Both the position numbers and the translations under genes were made by a program. Below the pieces are notes generated by a model that was not told where the DNA came from, did no database searches, and saw only the letters and a list, made by a program, of their open reading frames with translations. 64,000 bases of DNA, taken from Rhypophila decipiens (lineage: Eukaryota; Ascomycota; Sordariomycetes; Sordariales; Naviculisporaceae). The DNA lies in the NCBI GenBank assembly GCA_033297075.1, contig MU858154.1:1-64000 (forward strand), in the 5' to 3' direction. Of this stretch, positions 55,952 through 64,000 are shown piece after piece; the first letter of the stretch is position 1, and each line of letters opens with the position of its first letter.

Positions 55952-57562
55952 TTACTTTGCCACACCTCGGCCTTCAACATCCTCAACGTAAACTCGATCA
56001 ACTTCTGCCTTCGAGCTTGTCTCAGCGGCTCTCTTGGCATCCGAATGTCCACGTCGAACAACATCGTCCACCAGCTGCCGCTCCACCTGATACGAAGCAA
56101 ACTTCCTCCCCGGGATTTTCTTCTCAAACAATTCGTCCAGCTGCTCAAGACTCCTACCCTTGGTCTCGGGGCAAAAGAAGAAGGCCCAAATGGCCAAAAT
56201 CATGTTTCCGGCTCCCCAGATATAGCAGTACTTCGGGCCCCAATCAAGCTTGTCCGGGTTGATGAAATAAGGCGTGAAGAATGAGATCGCCCACCCTACC
56301 ACAAAGTTGAGGCCGGCTCCTGTTCCCACTGTCTGGGCGCGCAATCGCTGCGACGGTATTTCGGTCTGCAACGCCCACATCACCGGCCCCTGGCCAATGC
56401 CGTATATCCACGTGTACACAATGCTCAACGCGACCAGCGCTTTGTTCGCTGACGGGTGCCCCTTGCCGGCAACATCGTACACTATCGCCATGCCAAACAT
56501 GCTCAGCGATGAGATGACGGAGCATGTTATCAGCAATTCACGACGACCGATATATCGCATGGCGGGAAAAGCTCCCATGTTTCCTGTCAGAGCAATCGCT
56601 AACGAGACCATGATCCACATGAACGGGGAGCCCACTCTGGCTTGGACGAACAAGTAGACCGAAAAGCCCGCCATGAAGGTAACGCCCGTCGCGCTCTGCC
56701 CGACAGTGCAGCAATAGCTGAGAATTGTTCGTCTGAGATCTGTGCCCCGGAACATGTCACGGTGATGGACTCCTGCATGGAGCTCCTTCTCCATCAAGTA
56801 CGTGTTCTTGATATCCTCAACCTCTGCCCGGAGAAACTCCTCGTCGGTGATGCCACGAAGTCTTCGAATGGCATTGATGGCTTTGTCGTACTCGCCCCTG
56901 GTGACGTAGAAACGCGGGGTGTCGGGCAGGAAGAGGAGGAAGACGGTCAGGAATACCGGGACGATATACATGACGCCAAGCGGAATCTGCCATGATGCGT
57001 TTCCTCCACGCGGGTTGGTGTAATTGTCAACCAGAATCCCGAACAAGGCACCAAGAGAGGTTTGAAATGTCGTCATGCCGACAATGGGTCCCCGGAACAA
57101 GGAGGGCGCTGACTCGGTGGTATATGTGACGCTCCACGGAATCAGAAAACCGTTAGAGGCTCCGAGAAATAGGCGACCGGCGTACAGGGCACCCGAGCTG
57201 GTTGAGGCTATCATCATTGTGACGGACAGGATCCCGAGTCCACAACCAATCCACAGCCCCAGCCGTCGCGAGAGCTGTCCGCCAAGAGCATATATGATGA
57301 TCGATGCCACAAACGCGCCCACGTTCATCAGCGACTGAATCAGCCGCTGCACATCGGTGCTGATGTTATATCCGATTGGGTTCTTTGGATCAACATGGCC
57401 ATACACGGCGAGGAAGCCTGGCATGCTCTGGAATCCAGAGATGGCAGCAGAGTCGTATCCATATTGGAAATGCGCCAAGGCAATCAGAAAGGATATGACA
57501 ACGATTCGCTTTTCGGAATAAAGCTTGCCAGTATGGGCCACTTGCACAGGAGGTGATGCCAT
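55952..57562 (-). CDS. MFS sugar porter (maltose/hexose permease-like)
   Basis: An intronless frame of 536 residues from the ATG at 57562. Twelve membrane segments are discernible. Sugar-porter signatures include GRLFLGASNGFL (TM4), PDTPRFYVTRGEYDKA at the start of the central loop, the TEIPSQRLRAQT motif after TM10, and PETKGRSLEQLDELFEKKIP at the C-terminus. The EIPSxRLR form and the long loop with RRLRG are typical of fungal alpha-glucoside/maltose-type permeases, though hexose or oligosaccharide uptake cannot be excluded. It sits beside the xylanase, tail to head, which suggests but does not prove a role in plant-polysaccharide sugar uptake. Confidence 0.9.
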   Translation of the reverse strand: MASPPVQVAHTGKLYSEKRIVVISFLIALAHFQYGYDSAAISGFQSMPGFLAVYGHVDPKNPIGYNISTDVQRLIQSLMNVGAFVASIIIYALGGQLSRRLGLWIGCGLGILSVTMMIASTSSGALYAGRLFLGASNGFLIPWSVTYTTESAPSLFRGPIVGMTTFQTSLGALFGILVDNYTNPRGGNASWQIPLGVMYIVPVFLTVFLLFLPDTPRFYVTRGEYDKAINAIRRLRGITDEEFLRAEVEDIKNTYLMEKELHAGVHHRDMFRGTDLRRTILSYCCTVGQSATGVTFMAGFSVYLFVQARVGSPFMWIMVSLAIALTGNMGAFPAMRYIGRRELLITCSVISSLSMFGMAIVYDVAGKGHPSANKALVALSIVYTWIYGIGQGPVMWALQTEIPSQRLRAQTVGTGAGLNFVVGWAISFFTPYFINPDKLDWGPKYCYIWGAGNMILAIWAFFFCPETKGRSLEQLDELFEKKIPGRKFASYQVERQLVDDVVRRGHSDAKRAAETSSKAEVDRVYVEDVEGRGVAK

Positions 57563-58867
57563 TGCGCCCTTGCTCAGCAAGTAGCTGGAAAACAGGAGGA
57601 TAAAGATTGCGCCAAAGTTGGCTCGTAAGAAAGGAGATCATCAGCATCTTTCTTCCATTAGGAGGAGACATCCTTTATTGGATGCCATCAGGACAGTGCG
57701 ATAATATTCATGTTTGGAGTCGCACCATATGCCGAAGAGCCCCCCTCATCCAACAGGCTGGAGAGGTTGCCGGCTAATAACTTCCGGAGCATCTGTCTCG
57801 ATGGAGGGAGACCCGCGCATAGATAATGCAACATGGTTGCCACGAATGGCTACCTATTGACCAGATTAATTAACATTTGCCTGTCAAATTGACGGAGAGC
57901 CTGTCGAGATCTAGTGCTCACAGGCAAAAGACAATTCTGGGGTTGCTGTTCAGGAACCCTGTGTAACGCTTCCTGCCGTCAGACGCGGTTGATAAAGGGG
58001 TGAATATACCAATGGCGAGGGTTTGACATCGCGAACCACTCGAAAGAGCGGCAACGACGAAGGGGGCCAACGGCCGTCAACTATGCACATATCCAGTCAA
58101 GTGCACGATGGTCCCATGTGTTTCGACTTGGCGCCATGTAGTCAGGTATCAAATGTTTAGTATCGGACCGACGCGTGCCCTTCTCTGCTGACTTACCAGG
58201 CACATAAATAGTAAATGGCCGTCCACGCTCCGAGAAGCCTTCAGCAGCAGCCAACATCGACCAACCTCAAGCCCTCGGTATTTCTCGACAGTCGATCCTG
58301 ATGGATGCCACGGCAACAATTCGATTTTTGGCCAAGTTCCATCTCGAAGATCTACATTTCTCAGCCTCTTCCATTCTGAGACTATTTTGCCACCATTGCC
58401 GTCCCCGCCGCGCTTAGGACGGACAATCGGAACAGCAGGGAATGTTGATGGATCAAATGGAAACACCATACCAAGGATCATGTGTATCTCGGCAAATTTT
58501 CTGATGGGAATTCTGTTGATATGATATACCAGTGGTGGTCGATGACGACATTCTATACCGGTGTTGAGGGATCGACACGTGGCCGAGTTTGAAGATGGGA
58601 ATGTCTACACACTTCGAAACAGCCGAGCACACACAGCATTCCACACAAAGAGCCACGATGGAATCCATCGACACGAAAAGAACAGGTTTCCGTGGAAGGA
58701 TAGGTGAGACTTCGGCGACACTATCGTCTCTGGGTCGGAGGGGAAACCAGGATGGATCGCAATCTATTTGAGCAAGCCGGCGCCGCTGAAATGGTGGTGA
58801 AATCGTCATCGTCAAGCAACGGGCGCTCCAAGTTGCTCTTTCAACACTCTCTTCGGCATTGCCCACT
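57563..58867. other. Shared upstream region of the sugar porter and the four-WSC gene
   Basis: A divergent promoter region of 1.3 kb. Minus-strand frames at 58149-58481 and 58453-59067 have no protein support; the second is antisense to the WSC gene start. Confidence 0.55.
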
Positions 58868-61800
58868 ATGGCGCCTTCCCACTCCAGTCTCCGGGCTGCC
58901 TCGCTCTTGAGCATCTTTGCAGCTGCCCAAGCACTGTCCCGGCAATCCAACCAGCTCGAAACCAGACAGAGTCCATCTTTCTCGGAAATCGGATGCTTTG
59001 TGGATGGCGAAAACGGCCGAGCTTTGAAGGGGCCCAGCACAGCCGGAAATGACATGACAGTCGACAAGTGCGCAAACTTCTGCGGCCTTGACTACAAGTA
59101 CTTTGGTGTCGAGTATGGCAGCGAATGCTTCTGCGGCAATGAATACGCCGCCTCGACAGCCTCATCGAGCGAATGCTCCTTTACCTGCGCCGGCAACCCT
59201 TCGCAGACATGCGGCGCGGGTAATCGAATCAACATCTACAATAACCTGATATACAGTCCAAGGGTCCCGGGTTCGGTTGAAGGCAAGCTCTACCAGGGCT
59301 GTTTCGTGGACGACGGCAACCCTCGAGTGCTCCCTTCCAACCTTTTGGGGTCAGATGTCCTGACGGCAGAGGTCTGTGCTGAGCACTGCGATGGCTATGC
59401 CTACTTTGGACTCGAATACGGAAGGGAGTGTTGGTGCGGTACTTCAGCCCCTACCGTTCCGGCTCCCGAGTCTGAATGTTCCTTCCCATGCGCCGGCAAC
59501 GATCGTGAGCTTTGCGGAGCAGGCGGCCGTATCAATGTCTTTGGTCCCCTCCCTCCCTCTGTCGGAGACTTTTTGTATCAGGGCTGCTTCACCGACAATA
59601 ATGACGATCGTGTTCTGTCCGGAAAGGTGGTGCTTGATGGCGCCATGACCGTGGAGCTCTGCGAGTCGTCCTGCGCTGGTTATTCGTGGTTCGGTGTCGA
59701 GTATGGATCGCAGTGTTACTGCGGTACGTTTCTCAAGAGCAGCGCCGAGAAACGCACCGAATCTGAGTGTTCGATGGTCTGTGGCGGCGATAGCACCGAG
59801 AAGTGCGGTGCCGCGAATCGCCTCAATGTCTACTCGACCGGCGTTAGTCAGGAGCCCGGCAATCTTCTCACCGTGGGGGATTTCAGCTATCTCTCTTGCT
59901 ACACTGATAGCGGCGGTGCGAGGTCTCTCACAGGGGCGAGCTCCTTCACCAGCGATATGACCATTGAGATGTGTGCCGACTTCTGTGAGGACTTTGGCTA
60001 CTTTGGTGTCGAGTACTCCACACAATGCTTCTGCGGCGATGTCCTTGGTGGGACTCCTGCTGCCGAGGGCACCTGCAGTCAGCTCTGTGGTGGTGATCCC
60101 ACCGAGTTTTGCGGCGGACCAGACAGGCTGAACGTCTATGTCAAGTCAGCTCCGGCGTCTTCGTCGTCGTCGGCTGTTTCCGCATCGTCAACGTCTTCGG
60201 CCTCGGCTGTTTCTTCCGGTTCAGCTGTTTCTTCAGGTTCAGCTATTTCTTCCGGTTCAGCTGTTTCTCTCGCCTCAGCGGTTTCTTCCGCCCCAGCTGT
60301 TTCTTCTGCAAGCTTGTCAAGCTCCATTGGATCATCTTCATCGGTGCCTACCATCTTCATTGATCCCCTACTTCCAACATCGACCTCTTCATCTGTCGAA
60401 ATGTCGTCCAGTTCATCTTCTCCGCTGCCAGTGGACGTTTTGCTCTCGTCATCGAGCGCCGCTACCCCAGAGGCTTCCTCCTCTTCGGTCTCTTCTTCAG
60501 CAGCCTCATCGGTCTCGTCGACTGTTTCCTCTGCCAGCCTCTCAGCATCATCTTCTGCTTCAGCGTCTAGCGCTCTGGCTGCGGACATTTCATCAGCCTC
60601 GTCGACTGTTTCTTCCGCTAGCCTCTCAGCGTCGTCTTCTGCTTCAGCGTCTAGCTCTCTGGAGGTTGATGTCTCATCGGCCTCGTCGACAGTTTCTTCC
60701 GCCAGCCTGTCGGCATCGTCTTCTGCATCATCAGCTGAACTTCTGCTAGCGGACTCCTCATCGGCCCCGTCAACTGTTTCGTCTGCCAGCCTCTCGGCTT
60801 CTTCATCCTCGTCATCATTCTTGGATGCTCTTGAAACACCGTCCAGCTCGTCAGCCTCGTCTCAGCCATCCTCCAGCTTCTCGAGCGTCAGCTCCTCCGT
60901 TAGCTCCTCGGCCAGCTCATCCGTTAGTTCCTCGGCTAGCTCTTCAGTCAGCTCTTCGGTCAGCTCATCAGCCAGCTCATCGGTCAGCGCACTTGTGAGA
61001 CGTGAGGCTGCGACGTTCAGCCTGTCCACTGCTTCGTCATCCTCGTGGATCTCTTCTACAACGAGCTCTTCTGCATCCAGCTCGTCCTCGTTAGCCCCAT
61101 TCATGCTCTCAATTGTCTCGGCGATCCTCGAATCCGCCTTTTCTGCTTCTGTGTCTTCCACCTCGGTGGCAAACGCTGCGGCCGTGACGTCTTCTTCGGT
61201 GTCCTCCTCTTCGTCATCATCCATGACGTCCTCACCTTTGTCACTGGCTGCGGTCTCCCCTTCAGCCTCATCCTCTGCTTCTACCCTGCCTTCCTTGTCC
61301 ATTCTTCCTAGGCAAGCCAGTGGCGGCGCAAATGGCGGGGCTGGAGCCGTGGGTGATGCCGACGCTTCCTCGTCTTCTTCATCCTCATCTTTATCCACAT
61401 CCTCGTCGAGCGCTTCTTCCTCGACAACTCCGACGATGGTCGCCACTTTCAACAACTTTACCATTCCGAAAAGACAAGCTAGTGGTACTGCGAACGGAGA
61501 TGCTGGAGGAACCGGTTCGACCAACAGCACCTTGCGAGCTCGACAGGTTGGCCCCTTCAGCAATACTACAACTTTTGCTCGTCGCCAAATCGAGTCTTCA
61601 ACCACGCTGGAGTCATCAAGCTCCTCGGCTGCTCCCATCTTCGAGTCGATATTCCCTCCTCTTCCCTTCTTTATTCCCTCCTCAGTCCCGGCCGTATTGT
61701 CTGCCTCTTCCTCGTCCGCAACTCCTTCTGTTGGACCATTTGGTGCCGTGACCCCGTCCTCGTCCAGTTCGTCTGCGTCATCCTCAGCCTCCTCGTCAAC

Positions 61801-62260
61801 GGCTCCTTTCTTCCGCAGGTTCATGGCGACACATTTGTCATCGGCTTCTAGTTCATCGTGGTCGAGCTCATCCACTGAAGCTGTCCGAATGATGGCTTCA
61901 GAGTCCTCATCTGCTTCGTCCACTACTTCCATGGTGATGGCTATGCGCATGATGGCTTCCCATTCTTCATCCTCATCCTCATCTTCCTCGAGCCTGTCAT
62001 CTAGTTCGACCTCCTCGTCAAGCGTGGCCCCAGTCTCTATGATGGCTGCGCTTTCTTCTTCATCTTCTCCCTCAGCCAGCTCCACATCATCATCAACCAC
62101 TCTCCCGGCTATGAGGTTCGCAAGAATGGCACATGAGTCGTCATCTTCTTCTGTTTCTTCTTCGACATCGTCGACATCTAGCCTCTCCTCTTCATCTTCA
62201 TCACCTCTTCCGTCGTCTACCTCATCGGTTTCTTCTACCACCTCGATGTTCAGGGCTTAG
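58868..62260 (+). CDS. Four-WSC-domain secreted protein with very long Ser-rich region
   Basis: An intronless frame of 1,130 residues. A signal peptide covers about 1-23. Four WSC domains lie at roughly 38-125, 144-228, 235-325 and 342-428, each with a GC/SC start, YFGVEYGSECFCG-like core and CGAxxRxNV end. The remaining ~700 residues are Ser/Ala/Thr-rich and presumably heavily O-glycosylated. Repeats are visible: four ~80-bp units containing STVSSASLSASSS (60500-60830) and SSVSSSASSSVSS blocks. Dibasic or Arg-Gln points recur (LVRREA, LPRQASGG, PKRQASGTA, FARRQIE), and short MMAS-type motifs appear four times or more near the end. No membrane helix or GPI signal is seen. Likely a wall or extracellular-matrix lectin-like protein. 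Confidence 0.85.
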   Translation: MAPSHSSLRAASLLSIFAAAQALSRQSNQLETRQSPSFSEIGCFVDGENGRALKGPSTAGNDMTVDKCANFCGLDYKYFGVEYGSECFCGNEYAASTASSSECSFTCAGNPSQTCGAGNRINIYNNLIYSPRVPGSVEGKLYQGCFVDDGNPRVLPSNLLGSDVLTAEVCAEHCDGYAYFGLEYGRECWCGTSAPTVPAPESECSFPCAGNDRELCGAGGRINVFGPLPPSVGDFLYQGCFTDNNDDRVLSGKVVLDGAMTVELCESSCAGYSWFGVEYGSQCYCGTFLKSSAEKRTESECSMVCGGDSTEKCGAANRLNVYSTGVSQEPGNLLTVGDFSYLSCYTDSGGARSLTGASSFTSDMTIEMCADFCEDFGYFGVEYSTQCFCGDVLGGTPAAEGTCSQLCGGDPTEFCGGPDRLNVYVKSAPASSSSSAVSASSTSSASAVSSGSAVSSGSAISSGSAVSLASAVSSAPAVSSASLSSSIGSSSSVPTIFIDPLLPTSTSSSVEMSSSSSSPLPVDVLLSSSSAATPEASSSSVSSSAASSVSSTVSSASLSASSSASASSALAADISSASSTVSSASLSASSSASASSSLEVDVSSASSTVSSASLSASSSASSAELLLADSSSAPSTVSSASLSASSSSSSFLDALETPSSSSASSQPSSSFSSVSSSVSSSASSSVSSSASSSVSSSVSSSASSSVSALVRREAATFSLSTASSSSWISSTTSSSASSSSSLAPFMLSIVSAILESAFSASVSSTSVANAAAVTSSSVSSSSSSSMTSSPLSLAAVSPSASSSASTLPSLSILPRQASGGANGGAGAVGDADASSSSSSSSLSTSSSSASSSTTPTMVATFNNFTIPKRQASGTANGDAGGTGSTNSTLRARQVGPFSNTTTFARRQIESSTTLESSSSSAAPIFESIFPPLPFFIPSSVPAVLSASSSSATPSVGPFGAVTPSSSSSSASSSASSSTAPFFRRFMATHLSSASSSSWSSSSTEAVRMMASESSSASSTTSMVMAMRMMASHSSSSSSSSSSLSSSSTSSSSVAPVSMMAALSSSSSPSASSTSSSTTLPAMRFARMAHESSSSSVSSSTSSTSSLSSSSSSPLPSSTSSVSSTTSMFRA

Positions 62261-63466
62261 ATCTCAATGTTCACAGATGGAGGGAGGGAAGTAAAGAGTC
62301 AGGTGGATCGGGATTCGGATTCAGTTTTGGAGCCGATTGAGTGTGTATGATATGCTATCTAGCCCGCGATAGGACACAGTGATTGGATTGGCGAAAGTAG
62401 TCTTTGGTGAGTAGTCAGAGACAGACATAGACAAGCCGGCGACTGTGCCAGTTCGGATAAGGGTTTCTTGACTTTGTCTGGTCTCGAATTCACTAGTGTT
62501 TGAAGGAATCTTGAAAGATGAGGGGAAAAAAGAACTGTCCTTTGGGTGGACGTGTGTTATTGGGTCATAAAATGACCGCAGGGCTATCAGTCCCTGCCTT
62601 GGAGGAGGGTTTACAAACAAATATCAGTTAGTCTTTAAAGATCTTAGTTTTATTCAACAATAAACCACCTTTGACAAGCATTGAACGGTCTCTGGCATGT
62701 GATTCTTGACCAGATGTTCCATTGAGTCTTGTATATATAGTCCTAAGGGATCGGAACAAGCCAAGTTTTCTTAACCGAAGGTAAATCAATTCAACACAAT
62801 GCAATATACAGACTGAATCCAACCCATTTAAGCCATCCTGCTGCACTTGTACTACTTCAACTACTTGAACGAGTGGGTACGTCATACATAACCCTAACCC
62901 TAGTCTTAGTACTCCGACGATAACTGGAATAGCTTCATTTTCGACCACTTTTCTCAAGTAGTCCAAGTGATTCAAATTAATTAAATAGATCCATTTAGCA
63001 GGTCAGTTTAACTGGAATAGTTTATTCCAAGCCAAGAAGGGGGCGACCTTGACTTGATGGCTTCTTCAGAACCCTGAATGGCCCCCCAACTGAAGGGATC
63101 GCCGATAAATTGAATGCTCCGGCTAGTTAAATGAAGAACACTACTTCTCTACGTCATCTCGTTGCAGTCGGTCGCAATTTATCCCCGCCCCCCCCCCCCC
63201 CCCCCCTCCTACAAGAAAGGCAAGCGATTGACTGCGTTGCCTGACATTGATAAGGCGCACCACTCCAGTTGTTTGCACGATCCTGCCTTGTATATCACAC
63301 CGGAGACTTACCGGTCTGTCTCCTTTTAAATCAACCATGAACTACAGGTTTTGTTACAAGATCTCAGGCCAAATCAGTCTCCCCAGATAATTCAACACTC
63401 TGTACAAGCCGATCAGCGACTGTTTGTCCACAGTTCGCCTACTCTGCAAATAATTTCTTTCCCGCC
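62261..63466. other. Intergenic region with a 20-bp poly-C tract
   Basis: No supported gene; a minus-strand frame at 62975-62628 (115 codons) is weak. Holds a run of 20 C at 63187-63206, preceded by CCCCG. Repeated TTTAACTGGAATAG/TAACTGGAATAG strings near 62930 and 63007 hint at an old short repeat. Confidence 0.5.
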
Positions 63467-64000
63467 ATGCCAGAACCCGGAATAAAAAACCATGATCATG
63501 CTGACGTCAAGTCGTCAAACGAACCCGTCGCCAGCGGTCCCCAGCAAACCGATACCGAAAGTCCCACTACGATGAGCACACAAAGCAGCATCACGGGTCC
63601 CGAGCCCGAGATCCAGTTGAACGACAACCTCGAAAGTACGGCTTCTATTACAACGCCGGACGATGCCGAATGGTGCTGCTTTCCACCTGAAACGATTGAA
63701 CTTGCTCTCGTACTTCCGTCGAACATCAGGTCATCTATCACCCAAGACACTTCTACCAGCGAAGAGGTCGAATGCGATGACATCATTGATCTTCCAGAGG
63801 ATGTCTTTGCTTTCGATCTTCTAGAAGCCACCGAGCAGTCCTCTTCTATCGAAGGAGGGTATGGCAATATTCCACAAGCTCACGGTCCTTCGGTCCAGCA
63901 ACCTACAGTTCTCTCCTTTCTCAAACCCTGGCGGCCAGCATATCTCCGACGTCGAGTACTCGCAGTCTTTGCCTTGAGCTTTACTTCGATCGCGGTCTTC
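63467..64000 (+). CDS. Start of a DUF3433-like membrane protein (partial)
   Basis: Open from ATG at 63467 to the window edge (178 codons, no stop, no intron needed). The first ~140 residues are acidic, Ser/Thr-rich and disordered-looking. Then comes SFLKPWRPAYLRRRVLAVFA leading into a hydrophobic segment cut by the window end. The W(R)PxYLRRxVL entry followed directly by a helix is characteristic of large fungal membrane proteins with DUF3433 domains. Function unknown; the call depends on a short motif. Confidence 0.6.
   Translation, partial: MPEPGIKNHDHADVKSSNEPVASGPQQTDTESPTTMSTQSSITGPEPEIQLNDNLESTASITTPDDAEWCCFPPETIELALVLPSNIRSSITQDTSTSEEVECDDIIDLPEDVFAFDLLEATEQSSSIEGGYGNIPQAHGPSVQQPTVLSFLKPWRPAYLRRRVLAVFALSFTSIAVF

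Noticed and set aside
60862..62241. 459-codon Asp/Glu-rich open frame on the minus strand
   Set aside because: It is the antisense image of the Ser-rich WSC region: Ser codons TCN read backwards as GAN, so the opposite strand stays open. Codon composition and lack of motifs show it is not a gene.

Overview
The window is nuclear DNA of a filamentous ascomycete (Pezizomycotina, most likely Sordariomycetes). Most genes carry short GT-AG introns of about 50-145 bp with CTAAC/CTGAC-type branch points. The gene content is fungal: WSC wall-associated proteins, a GAS/GEL beta-1,3-glucanosyltransferase, a Zn2Cys6 regulator, a Ytp1-family membrane protein, Alb1, a lipoxygenase, a GH11 xylanase and a sugar porter. 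There are also an intron-containing tRNA-Ser(GCT) and a dispersed 5S rRNA gene, as expected when 5S genes lie outside the rDNA. Exons were joined by eye; where the summed exons divide by three without an internal stop I treat the model as solid.

Layout. 0-6.7 kb: degenerate repeats, two copies of one TA-flanked MITE, and two four-helix MARVEL-like membrane proteins. 6.7-11 kb: a one-WSC secreted protein, a relic of a DJ-1/PfpI-like gene, an alpha/beta hydrolase and a 71-residue spliced membrane protein. 11.9-20.8 kb: a 1,093-codon glycine-rich protein gene broken by one in-frame TAG, short tandem repeats, a proline-rich membrane protein and a decayed CorA-like gene. 20.8-28.7 kb: gene-poor, with a tandem array of about 0.33-kb modules whose borders look like splice sites, followed by a possible 33-residue spliced ORF.

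28.7-41.3 kb: the glucanosyltransferase, ALB1, a nine-exon lipoxygenase, an arylesterase, a hAT-type MITE with a perfect 8-bp target-site duplication, and an old-yellow-enzyme-type oxidoreductase. 41.7-52.2 kb: the Zn2Cys6 factor, an M20 amidohydrolase, the Ytp1-like protein, a double GFA-domain protein and a small secreted cysteine-rich protein. 53.3-64 kb: tRNA-Ser, 5S rRNA, the xylanase, the sugar porter, a large four-WSC serine-rich protein and the start of a DUF3433-like membrane protein.

No single biosynthetic cluster is evident. Several genes share a cell-surface or carbohydrate theme (two WSC proteins, GH72, GH11, sugar porter). The lipoxygenase, arylesterase, flavin oxidoreductase, regulator and amidohydrolase are adjacent, but nothing in the sequence proves joint function. 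The least explained structures are the 24.7-26.3 kb exon/intron-like array, the single in-frame stop in the glycine-rich gene, and the repeated dibasic and MMA-type motifs in the four-WSC protein.
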